Below, one piece after another: positions 5,270 through 12,091 of a stretch of 17,127 nucleotides of DNA (position 1 is its first letter; each line of letters starts with the position of its first letter). This DNA comes from an uncultured Coriobacteriaceae bacterium (GTDB lineage Bacteria; Actinomycetota; Coriobacteriia; Coriobacteriales; Eggerthellaceae): positions 1 to 17,127 of the forward strand of contig CACZIP010000009.1 in the NCBI GenBank assembly GCA_902781245.1, given 5' to 3'. The translations under genes and the position numbers were made by a program. A model generated the notes under the pieces. It searched no databases. It was not told the origin of the DNA and saw nothing but the letters and a program-made list of their open reading frames with translations.

Positions 5270-7761
5270 AGATAACGCGCTGTCACACTCTCGGGGTTGG
5301 CTTTCACCTGTTCGGGGGTGCCACATGCAACGATTCGCCCGCCGGCGTCACCGCCACCCGGGCCCATGTCGATGCTGTAGTCGGCGTTCGCAATCATGTC
5401 AAGATCGTGCTCGATGACGACGACGGTGGCGCCGTGCGACACGAGGTCTTGCAACACGTCGAGCAACACTTCCACGTCCAGTGGATGCAGCCCGATGGTC
5501 GGCTCGTCGAACACGAACAGCGCATGCGACTGGTCGCGACCAATTTCGCTTGCGAGCTTCAACCGTTGGGCTTCGCCACCTGAAAGAGCTGGCGTAGCCT
5601 CCCCCAAGGTCAGGTACCCCAGCCCCAAATCATGCAGAATCTGCAGCTTCGCAGCGACCTTCTTCATGCCATTGCAAACCTGCAACGCCTCATCCACGGT
5701 CATGGCCATGAGCTCGGGCAACGGCATCTCCACACTCCCACCTGCACCTTTCAGCGCCTTCGGCAGCTGCCAGGCATCTTTCCCATAACGCGAGCCACGG
5801 CAATCGGGGCACACGATGTCAACGTCGGGAAGAAACTGAACATCAAGCGAGATCTGGCCAGTGCCATCGCAGGTCGGACACCGCAACGAGCCGGTGTTGT
5901 ATGAGAAGTCGCCGGCTTTCAACCCGCGTTCCTTGGCTGCAGGTGACGTGGCGTATGCGCGGCGCAAATCGTCGAGCACGCCAGAGTATGTCGCAACCGT
6001 CGAGCGTACATTGATGCCGATTGGCGTGGCATCGATGAGGTTCACGCGCTTGAGCCCCTGCGCGTCAACGTCGATGACGTGCGCAGGCGGCCGACCTCCA
6101 TCGATTGCGGCCTTCAGTCCGGGAATCAAACTCTCCAGCACGAGCGTGGTCTTTCCCGACCCCGACACTCCGGTAACGGCAACCAACTTGCCCTGGGGAA
6201 TGTGCACCTCGAGGGGTTTCACGGTATGGATGGCATCGGTGCGCAGATAGATGGCCCCTTCGGAAAACAAGTCGGCCTGCGAGGCGCGAGCTCGTGAGGC
6301 AACCGCACGTTTGCCGGAGAGGAACCCCCGGATACGTGACTCAGCGCATGCCTCGATTTCGTCCACCGTACCTTGCGCGATGATGCGCCCGCCCTCGGCA
6401 CCCGATCCGGGACCGATTTCGATGATGTGGTCGCATTGGCGCAGTACGCGCACATCATGGTCAACCACGAGCACGGAATTGCCATCCCGCAACAGGTCAT
6501 CGACAACGCCCAGCAGCCCGTCGACGTTGCTCGGATGCAAACCGATCGACGGCTCATCCAGCACGTAGAGCACGCCGGTCGTGCGATTGCGCACGGCTCG
6601 CGTCAACTGCACGCGCTGGCGTTCGCCAGTCGAAAGCGTCGACGACGCACGGTCGAGCGAGAGGTAGCCGAGCCCCAACTGCTTCAAGCGCTCGATGGGC
6701 TCGGTCATGCCCGACAGGATGCTCTCGGCCATGGGCTGCAGCTCGTCTGGCAGGCTCGGCGCAACAGTCGGCAACCATGCCTCGAGCTCGTCGAGCGTGA
6801 ACGACGTGGCCTGAGCCAAGTTGATGCCAGCAAGCGTCGTCGAGCGCACCTTGGCCGACAGGCGCGTGCCGCAGCAGTCGGGACACTCGCCTTCTTTCAG
6901 GAACTTCGCGACACGCTTCAGGCCCTTCTCGTCCTTCACCTTGGAAAGCGCGTTCTCAACGGTGTAGATGGCGTTGAAGTACGTGAAGTCCATCTCGCCG
7001 GCCACGCCGGTGTTCTCGTTGTGATACAGGAGGTGCTTCTTTTCGGCTGGCCCGTGGTATACGATATCGCGCTCCTCGTCCGTCAGTTCGCAAAACGGCA
7101 CGTCTGTGCGCACGCCCATCTCACGGCACACGTCCTTCATGAGCGACCACATGAGGCTGCCCCAAACGACCACGGCACCTTCGTCGATCGTCTTGGTCTC
7201 GTCCGGCACGAGCGTCGAAATGTCCACCGTGCGGACAACGCCCGTTCCCGAGCAAGTCGGGCACGCACCCTCGCTGTTGAAGGCCATGGCCTCGGCGCCG
7301 GGCCCGAAGAAACGCTCACCGCACTCGGGGCATTCGAGCTCCTGTTCGAGCGCAACATTCATGGACGGCGGCACGTGATGGCCGTTCGGGCAGACGTGGC
7401 TGCCGAGGCGCGAGAACGCCAGACGCAGGTAGTTTAGAAGCTCTGTCGAGGTGCCGAACGTCGAGCGCACATCGGGAATGCCAGGGCGCTGACGCAACGC
7501 GAGTGCAGCTGGCACGTGCTCGACCAGATCAACGTCCGCACGCGCCGTCTGCGAGATGCGTCGGCGCGTGTACGTCGAGAGCGCGTCGAGATAGCGCCGC
7601 GAACCTTCCGCGTACAACACACCCAGCGCAAGCGAAGACTTCCCCGAGCCCGACACACCAGCGATGCCGACGAACTGTCCGAGCGGGATGTCGACATCGA
7701 TGTTCTTCAGGTTGTGCACGCGCGCCCCGCGCACGGAAATGTGGTCCGGCTGTTGTTCCAT
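5266..7761 (-). CDS. uvrA: UvrA2-type (class II) excinuclease ABC ATPase
   Basis: An 831-residue UvrA paralogue. ATG 7761 is chosen because AGAGGA lies before it and the protein then begins at the conserved HISVRGARVHNLKNI; the open frame upstream shows no family similarity. It has two ABC modules: Walker A GVSGSGKSSLA (Lys41), signature LSTGERQR and DEPSIGLHP in the first half; GVSGSGKTTLV, LSGGEAQRLKL and DEPTIGLHP in the second. Zinc-finger CxxC pairs are present (CPECG, CPTCSGTG, CPTCDGTG, CPDCRG). Between the first CPNGH and CPECG only about 20 residues remain, where canonical UvrA has a UvrB-binding domain of over 100. The protein therefore belongs to the UvrA2/DrrC-like class, which is thought to recognise DNA lesions or DNA-binding drugs without loading UvrB in the standard way. 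The canonical uvrA should lie elsewhere. It is transcribed alone. Confidence 0.9.
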   Translation of the reverse strand: MEQQPDHISVRGARVHNLKNIDVDIPLGQFVGIAGVSGSGKSSLALGVLYAEGSRRYLDALSTYTRRRISQTARADVDLVEHVPAALALRQRPGIPDVRSTFGTSTELLNYLRLAFSRLGSHVCPNGHHVPPSMNVALEQELECPECGERFFGPGAEAMAFNSEGACPTCSGTGVVRTVDISTLVPDETKTIDEGAVVVWGSLMWSLMKDVCREMGVRTDVPFCELTDEERDIVYHGPAEKKHLLYHNENTGVAGEMDFTYFNAIYTVENALSKVKDEKGLKRVAKFLKEGECPDCCGTRLSAKVRSTTLAGINLAQATSFTLDELEAWLPTVAPSLPDELQPMAESILSGMTEPIERLKQLGLGYLSLDRASSTLSTGERQRVQLTRAVRNRTTGVLYVLDEPSIGLHPSNVDGLLGVVDDLLRDGNSVLVVDHDVRVLRQCDHIIEIGPGSGAEGGRIIAQGTVDEIEACAESRIRGFLSGKRAVASRARASQADLFSEGAIYLRTDAIHTVKPLEVHIPQGKLVAVTGVSGSGKTTLVLESLIPGLKAAIDGGRPPAHVIDVDAQGLKRVNLIDATPIGINVRSTVATYSGVLDDLRRAYATSPAAKERGLKAGDFSYNTGSLRCPTCDGTGQISLDVQFLPDVDIVCPDCRGSRYGKDAWQLPKALKGAGGSVEMPLPELMAMTVDEALQVCNGMKKVAAKLQILHDLGLGYLTLGEATPALSGGEAQRLKLASEIGRDQSHALFVFDEPTIGLHPLDVEVLLDVLQDLVSHGATVVVIEHDLDMIANADYSIDMGPGGGDAGGRIVACGTPEQVKANPESVTARYL

Positions 7762-8139
7762 GGTTCCTCTGTTCTCGAAACGCGCAGAGGACGCAATGCC
7801 TGCTGTCGCGTTTTGCTCAGATAATCGGCACGCAAGCTGACGATTGCCTTGCCGACGAGGGAACATGGTAACCCGCAAGCGCTGTTGCGGCAACTTCAGA
7901 ACGCGGCGCCCCGAATAGCCCATCTTGCAAATTCCCGCACCGCCCCTCCTTCGTGAAAGCAAGCCCAAAACCAGCATACTCAACAAGCCGACTCTCGCGT
8001 TTGCTCGTATTGCCCCTGCTATAGTGAATGAGAACCCGACACGAAGAGACGCCGTATAGCCGCTGTTCCGCGCCCACGAACGTCGGCAGCGACATCGCCT
8101 CATGTCATTGGAGCAGTGAATTACCGAGCAGGAGTTGCC
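7762..8139. other. Divergent intergenic region, uvrA (-) / proX (+)
   Basis: 378 bp without a convincing gene. Toward uvrA the leader could form a hairpin between GCAAG and CTTGC repeats around 7830-7855 and has a small GTTGC-G-GCAAC palindrome near 7886. No clear minus-strand promoter was found. Toward proX an extended -10 promoter is present (8017-8025), giving a leader of roughly 105 nt. No T-box or other known riboswitch signature was recognised. Confidence 0.4.
8017..8025 (+). promoter_or_regulatory. Extended -10 promoter for proX
   Basis: TGC-TATAGT matches the extended -10 form (TGnTATAAT) with one difference. No good -35 is found at the usual distance, which extended -10 promoters can tolerate. 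Transcription would start near 8032. Confidence 0.45.
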
Positions 8140-8649
8140 ATGGACAAGCGAGAGGTATACGAGTTCCTGCACATCAAGGGCATTGAGTTCGAGGTCACCG
8201 AACACGAAGCCGTGTACAACATGAAAGAGCTCGACGCAGTCGATCTGCCCTACCCCGAAGACGACGCCAAGAACCTTTTCGTGCGCGACGACAAGAAACG
8301 CAACTACTACCTCATCACCGTCAAAGGCGACAAGCGCGTCGATTTGAAGGCTTTCCGAAAATCCTTTGATACGCGACCGTTGCGCTTCGCTTCAGAAGAC
8401 GACCTGGAAAGCATCATGGGCCTCATTGCCGGAGCTGTAACACCACTCGGCGCGCTGAACGACGACGAATGCAAAGTGCACCTGTTCATCGACGAAGAGT
8501 TCCTCGGCGATCCCGGCCGCATCGGCGTGCATCCCAACGACAACACGGCCACTGTTTGGCTTCAAACGCAGGATCTGATCGATCTCGTTTCCGAGCACGG
8601 CAACACCGTAACTGCGTTCGATGCCTCAGCGATTCAGTTGGTCCAATAG
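8140..8649 (+). CDS. ProX/YbaK-family tRNA-editing deacylase
   Basis: A 169-residue stand-alone editing domain. ATG 8140 follows AGGAG (8130-8134); an in-frame GTG at 8116 lacks such a site. The whole protein matches the PrdX/ProXp-ala group, with hallmarks EFEVTEHEAVYNMKEL, DAKNLFVRDDKKRNYYLITV, a basic Lys after VKGD and the C-terminal GRIGVHPNDNTATVWL. These proteins hydrolyse mischarged Ala-tRNA(Pro) and stand in for an editing domain missing from some prolyl-tRNA synthetases. It is cytoplasmic. It lies 83 bp upstream of a GNAT gene on the same strand with no terminator between, so the two may share a transcript, although their functions are not obviously linked. Confidence 0.88.
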   Translation: MDKREVYEFLHIKGIEFEVTEHEAVYNMKELDAVDLPYPEDDAKNLFVRDDKKRNYYLITVKGDKRVDLKAFRKSFDTRPLRFASEDDLESIMGLIAGAVTPLGALNDDECKVHLFIDEEFLGDPGRIGVHPNDNTATVWLQTQDLIDLVSEHGNTVTAFDASAIQLVQ

Positions 8650-8732
8650 CGCAGGAAGCCAGGCGATTGCGAAGGCAAGCGCATTCCGACTCGGATACAA
8701 TGGGTTTCCAAAAACCGCATGAAAGGCACATG

Positions 8733-9215
8733 ATGACCGAAGTCCGCGCATACGAACCAGCCGACATTCCCGCGATGGTGGAGATTTGGAACGAGGTCGT
8801 GGAGGACGGCATCGCGTTCCCACAGGAGGATGCGCTCGACCTTCAAAGCGGCACGGCGTTCTTCGCCGAGCAGACGCACTGCGGCATCGCCATAGATGGT
8901 GGCGAGGTAATCGGCCTCTATATCTTGCATCCCAACAACATCGGGCGCTGCGGGCATATCGCCAACGCGAGCTATGCCGTGGGATCGGCTGCGCGCGGCA
9001 AGGGTGCGGGACGATTGCTCGTCGAGGATTCGCTGGCGCAAGGACGTGCGAACGGATTCCGCGTGATGCAGTTCAACGCAGTCGTCGCATCGAACGCTGG
9101 CGCCCGCCATCTCTACGAGAAGCTGGGATTCGTGCAACTCGGGACCATTCCCGGCGGCTTCCGCATGCCCGACGGTTCCTACGCCGACATCTGCCCGTAC
9201 TATCACGAGCTCTAG
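8733..9215 (+). CDS. GNAT-family N-acetyltransferase
   Basis: A 160-residue single-domain acetyltransferase. ATG 8733 is preferred to the adjacent ATG 8730 because the GAAAGG ribosome site (8721-8726) is then at 6 bp. The acetyl-CoA pyrophosphate loop is clear in motif A (RGKGAGRLLVED, Arg88-Gly93). The C-terminal part (NAGARHLYEKLGFVQLGTIPGGFR) is the usual motif B with the Tyr that can act as general acid. The pattern RxYEPADIPAMVEIWNEVV at the N-terminus fits the broad phosphinothricin/protein N-acetyltransferase-like group, but the substrate cannot be named. It may be co-transcribed with proX. No terminator was recognised after it. Confidence 0.87.
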   Translation: MTEVRAYEPADIPAMVEIWNEVVEDGIAFPQEDALDLQSGTAFFAEQTHCGIAIDGGEVIGLYILHPNNIGRCGHIANASYAVGSAARGKGAGRLLVEDSLAQGRANGFRVMQFNAVVASNAGARHLYEKLGFVQLGTIPGGFRMPDGSYADICPYYHEL

Positions 9216-9253
9216 AGGTTGCGAGCGTTTTCCGAGCACCGACGATTCGAGCT

Positions 9254-9325
9254 TCAGCCCATCAGCTTGTTCATGCCCGCGCGCCCCGCGCCTACGATGA
9301 TGGTCTCGTGATTGAATGTTGTCAT
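9254..9325 (-). pseudogene. N-terminal fragment of a Rossmann-fold (FAD/NAD) oxidoreductase, 23 codons
   Basis: ATG 9325 is preceded by a strong AAGGAAGGA ribosome site. The frame encodes 23 residues, including ETIIVGAGRAGM, a complete beta strand plus GxGxxG loop as found at the start of FAD-dependent oxidoreductases, and then stops at TGA (9256-9254) right after NKLMG. The rest of a flavoprotein is not found downstream on this strand. The simplest reading is the stump of a gene removed by deletion. A genuine tiny protein cannot be ruled out because signal and frame are intact. Confidence 0.45.
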
Positions 9326-9352
9326 GGCCGTTTCCTTCCTTGCTGCTTTTCG

Positions 9353-9403
9353 AAGCATTCGCGATTTCTGTCACAAAATCGTGTTTTTACAATTCGAATG
9401 CTT
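9353..9403. repeat. Nested inverted repeat upstream of the flavoprotein fragment
   Basis: Outer arms AAGCATTCG (9353-9361) and CGAATGCTT (9395-9403) match perfectly over 9 bp. Directly inside the left arm a second pair, CGATTT (9362-9367) and AAATCG (9376-9381), encloses CTGTCACA. The structure could be a cruciform or overlapping operators. It sits where the promoter of the minus-strand fragment should be. Confidence 0.5.
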
Positions 9404-9538
9404 GATTCTCGTGCCTATTACGGCTCCCCTATCGCCTCTGCTCGGCGTTTTCCCAGCTAGCCAGGAAATCCCGAGCGGCAACATCCTAATCTATTTGTAA
9501 AATCTCTACTTTGTGACACTATTTCGCGCAGGGCGGCG

Positions 9539-10453
9539 ATGATGCATGATTATCTTTTTGATTTGGGATATGCCATGCGACCCTCGGCCAGCGCCTTCAC
9601 GGCGTCCACCGTAGATACGAGCACTTCGTTCGACGAGGAGGCTCTCATCGCCGAATGCGTCGGCAAGTTCGAGCAGAAGACGTACGCCGACGCCGAGACC
9701 GGTGAATCCATCACCTACAACGTGTACCTGCCCGAAGGCTACGACGCCTCGAAGAGCTACTCGACGGTCGTCTTCATCGCCGACTCCAGCTGTGCGGGCA
9801 AGGATGCTGTGCAGTCGCTTTCCCAAGGACTCGGCGCGCTCGTGTGGGCAAGCGACGAATGGCAGGACGCGCATGAGTGCATCGTGCTCGTGCCCACCTA
9901 TCCCGTGACCATCCTCGACGACCACAGCGGCTACACCACAACGGAATACGTCGAGATGACCAAGCGCTTCATCGATGCCATGGCCGATGAGTACGCCGTC
10001 GACACCAACCGCATCTACGGCACCGGCCAGTCCATGGGTTGCATGACCACGCTCATCCTGGCTTCCGAGTACCCCGACCTGTACGCGGCATGCATGTTCG
10101 TCGACGGGCAGTGGGATGTCTCGACGCTTTCGGGCCTCGAAAACCAGACGTTCGTGTACTTCGCGGCAGAAGACGACGAGCGCGCGTTCGCCGGCCAGCA
10201 AGAAGTCATGGCCATGTTCGATGCCGATAACGCCTCTTATACCTACCAGCAGTGGGATGCCGCCTGGAACGCCGAGCAGCTGACCGATGCCGCTGCCGGG
10301 CTGACAGCTGCAGGCACCGATGCGAACTTCGTCTCGTGGAAGACGGGCACGATTCCCGGTAGCGGGCAAGGCGCCGGCGTCCACATGGCATCGTTCGACT
10401 ACGCCTACAACTGCAAGGCCGTCATGGGGTGGCTGTTCGAACAGTCCAAGTAA
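9539..10453 (+). CDS. Alpha/beta-hydrolase (esterase/peptidase-like), copy 2, without export signal
   Basis: A 304-residue paralogue of the lipoprotein at 2803. The catalytic core is nearly the same (long identical blocks around YAVDTNRIYGTGQSMGCMTT and FVDGQWDVSTL), with Ser165 in GTGQSMG, acid candidates in AAEDD and His282 in HMASFDYAY. Differences: no signal peptide, no lipobox Cys, no Ser/Thr linker, and a shorter loop in place of the Ser/Gly insert before the His. Similarity to copy 1 begins near residue 31; the first 20 residues (MMHDYLFDLGYAM...) look unrelated. AGGGCGG stands 3-5 bp before the double ATG at 9539/9542. It should stay in the cytoplasm as read, or the true 5' end has been lost or replaced. 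The DNA differs at many third positions, so the duplication is old and both copies are under selection. Confidence 0.8.
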   Translation: MMHDYLFDLGYAMRPSASAFTASTVDTSTSFDEEALIAECVGKFEQKTYADAETGESITYNVYLPEGYDASKSYSTVVFIADSSCAGKDAVQSLSQGLGALVWASDEWQDAHECIVLVPTYPVTILDDHSGYTTTEYVEMTKRFIDAMADEYAVDTNRIYGTGQSMGCMTTLILASEYPDLYAACMFVDGQWDVSTLSGLENQTFVYFAAEDDERAFAGQQEVMAMFDADNASYTYQQWDAAWNAEQLTDAAAGLTAAGTDANFVSWKTGTIPGSGQGAGVHMASFDYAYNCKAVMGWLFEQSK

Positions 10454-10475
10454 GAAAGCAGCTCGCTTCAAACAG

Positions 10476-10520
10476 AAGTGGCCGCCGGAATAATCCGACG
10501 GCCACTTGATCGTTTTGTTT
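10476..10520 (+). terminator. Rho-independent terminator of esterase copy 2
   Basis: AAGTGGCCG and CGGCCACTT form a 9-bp perfect stem, extended after one mismatch by CGGA/TCCG around an ATAA loop. It is followed by a T-rich tail (GATCGTTTTGTTT). It starts 22 bp past the stop codon and directly abuts the 31-bp palindrome at 10520. Confidence 0.85.
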
Positions 10521-10550
10521 GACACACCGGTACCTGGTACCGATGTGTCA
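10520..10550. repeat. 31-bp GGTACC palindrome, copy A
   Basis: Outer arms TGACACA and TGTGTCA, inner arms CGGTACC and GGTACCG, one central T and one unpaired base on each side between arms. It lies between two convergent genes. The minus-strand transcript of the demethylase gene would meet it after its stop, but no U-run follows on that strand. Two more copies of the same length lie at 13326 and 15531. Confidence 0.85.
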
Positions 10551-10593
10551 TCCCACCACTCGACAGTGAACGAAAGCCCTACATCCTCGTTGC

Positions 10594-11967
10594 CTATCGC
10601 TTGCTCACATCCGTTGCGTCGGAGCGCATGACGTTGTTGTAGGGGTAGCGCGCGATCTTGGCGCGGATCTTCTTCTGGCGCTGGCCGGGGTTGCCCCACA
10701 GCACGTAGACCTCGGTGCCCTCCTCGGCGAAGGCGGGGTCGATGCAGCCAATCGAGATCATGTGGCGGAAATAGCAGGCATTCTGACGACCGAACGACGT
10801 GCCGATCTTGCTGCCGTCGGCGTCGACGACGTAGTCGTGGTGCACGAAGGGGCTCATCCAGAACTCGACGTCGCTCGGGCTCTCGATGGGCTTGTACGGC
10901 TCGACGTCCTCACCCTTGAACTGGCTGGCAAACACGTCGGCAACGTCATCGGCATTCCACTCGAAGGTCACGACCTTGCGCGTTGCGGGGTCGGCCGCCA
11001 TTTTCTCGCATGCCTCGCGCCCGACGAAGTCGTGGTCGAGATGGATCATGCGGCCCCAGCCGAACTCGTAGGGGTTATGGAAGAACGCGTTGCGGTCGTC
11101 GGCTGCCGAGCCGTCCAGGATGAAGCCGTTCTCGTCGCAGGTCATGATCTGGAATTCCATGCCCGGCGTGCTCTTCAGGTAGTCCATGAGGCCATCCATC
11201 TGGCTGCGCGGCTCCAGGAAATGCACCTTCAGCTGCGGGAATCCATTCTCAGCGTGGTTCATGGGATAGCAATGCGAGCCCAGACGACGCATGCCGAGGG
11301 GCTCACCGACCTCCCAGAGCTTGTTGTAGACCTCGTGCGCGTCGCGGATGTCGCCATGCACCTCGTAGGCGATCGTGCCGGCCATGCCCACGCGACAGAT
11401 CTGCACCGGATGCCCGCAGATTTGTGAGTCGCGATAGCGCAGATGCTTCATGTCGTGGAAGTCCTCGCCTGTCGCTGCTTCCACAACCTCGAGCGACACC
11501 GGCCCGCCGATTTGGAACAAAAAGACCTGATCGGTTACGAGTTCGCCGGTCACACCGTACTCCTCGCCGTACATCTTATCCAGGTAATAGTTCAGGATGG
11601 GAACCATCCAATACGTGGTCACCTCGTCCTCGGCGGTACGCATCATGACGCCGTCGCACAGCACGCGGCCCTGTTCGTCGACGCACAAACCGTGCTTGAT
11701 GCGACCGACCTCGAAGTTCTTCATGTTGGTCGCGCACACGCGCCCGAGGAAGTCAAGCACGCGCTCGCCGCGGATCTTGTACGTGTCGGTAGGGTTCAGG
11801 CCCGCATGCAGGTAGCACGTCGTCTTCCACGAGGTGGTCTCGTCACGCCAGTTCGTGAACTCGTAGGGCGAGATGTGCATCGACAGCGAAAGCGAGTAGC
11901 TCGCTGCCGGCGGATTGGGAATCGGATGCCAAGGGTCGAATGCAAGCACGTGGTTGTTCTCGGTCAT
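10594..11967 (-). CDS. LigM/DesA-type tetrahydrofolate-dependent O-demethylase (GcvT family)
   Basis: A 457-residue GcvT-fold protein. ATG 11967 follows a perfect GAGGAGG ribosome site; an upstream in-frame start at 12009 has none. It aligns by eye along its length with LigM (vanillate O-demethylase of Sphingobium): SPYEFTNWRDE, FQIGGPVSLEVVEA, RVGMAGTIAYEVHG, GSHCYPMNHAENGFP, NPYEFGWGRMIHLDHDFVGREA, VTFEWNADDV and VYVLWG all have counterparts. Tyr234 sits at the position of catalytic Tyr247 of LigM. The position of LigM Arg122, which I recall as contacting the substrate carboxylate, is Met121 here. The expected reaction is methyl transfer from an aryl methyl ether to tetrahydrofolate, leaving a phenol and 5-methyl-THF, in the cytoplasm. 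It follows the PucR-type gene by 120 bp on the same strand. A role with another methylated compound (as in DmdA or dimethylglycine enzymes) is possible but fits less well. Confidence 0.82.
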   Translation of the reverse strand: MTENNHVLAFDPWHPIPNPPAASYSLSLSMHISPYEFTNWRDETTSWKTTCYLHAGLNPTDTYKIRGERVLDFLGRVCATNMKNFEVGRIKHGLCVDEQGRVLCDGVMMRTAEDEVTTYWMVPILNYYLDKMYGEEYGVTGELVTDQVFLFQIGGPVSLEVVEAATGEDFHDMKHLRYRDSQICGHPVQICRVGMAGTIAYEVHGDIRDAHEVYNKLWEVGEPLGMRRLGSHCYPMNHAENGFPQLKVHFLEPRSQMDGLMDYLKSTPGMEFQIMTCDENGFILDGSAADDRNAFFHNPYEFGWGRMIHLDHDFVGREACEKMAADPATRKVVTFEWNADDVADVFASQFKGEDVEPYKPIESPSDVEFWMSPFVHHDYVVDADGSKIGTSFGRQNACYFRHMISIGCIDPAFAEEGTEVYVLWGNPGQRQKKIRAKIARYPYNNVMRSDATDVSKR

Positions 11968-12072
11968 GTTTCCTCCTCGTCGGGTTGCTTGACTTGATGC
12001 TACTTCCAACGAGATGAAGAGTATGTCCAGCGGCAGCCGCGGTCTACGTGCCTATGTACGAGCATCATCCAG

Positions 12073-12091
12073 GTGAATTGGAAAATTTCAC
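12073..12091. promoter_or_regulatory. Inverted repeat before the demethylase gene
   Basis: GTGAA-N9-TTCAC spans the stop codon of the pucR-type gene, about 106 bp upstream of the demethylase start. It could be an operator for separate expression of the demethylase gene. No good promoter pair was found in the 120-bp gap, so read-through from pucR is equally possible. Confidence 0.3.

Larger units (their letters stand above)
9216..9538. other. Intergenic region, GNAT (+) / esterase copy 2 (+)
   Basis: 323 bp without a full gene. It holds, on the minus strand, a 23-codon reading frame that looks like the start of a flavoprotein (9254-9325), and, at 9353-9403, a nested inverted repeat in the promoter position of that frame. 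TTTGTGACA occurs twice: minus strand at 9377-9369, upstream of the fragment, and plus strand at 9510-9518, upstream of the esterase. No clear sigma-70 pair could be set for the esterase. Confidence 0.45.

Noticed and set aside
6373..7437. A 354-codon plus-strand frame inside uvrA
   Set aside because: Antisense shadow of UvrA; composition is Arg/His/Ala-rich without motifs.
7817..8095. A 92-codon minus-strand frame in the uvrA/proX gap
   Set aside because: No ribosome site, no motif, and it overlaps the predicted proX promoter; treated as non-coding.
7762..8205. A 148-codon N-terminal extension of UvrA
   Set aside because: The extension shows no UvrA-like text; the start at 7761 has a clear ribosome site and the conserved beginning of the family.
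9312..9500. A 62-codon hydrophobic plus-strand frame
   Set aside because: No ribosome site; it overlaps the minus-strand fragment start and the nested repeat, and A/T-rich intergenic DNA easily gives hydrophobic frames. Not in frame with esterase copy 2, so it is not its lost signal peptide.
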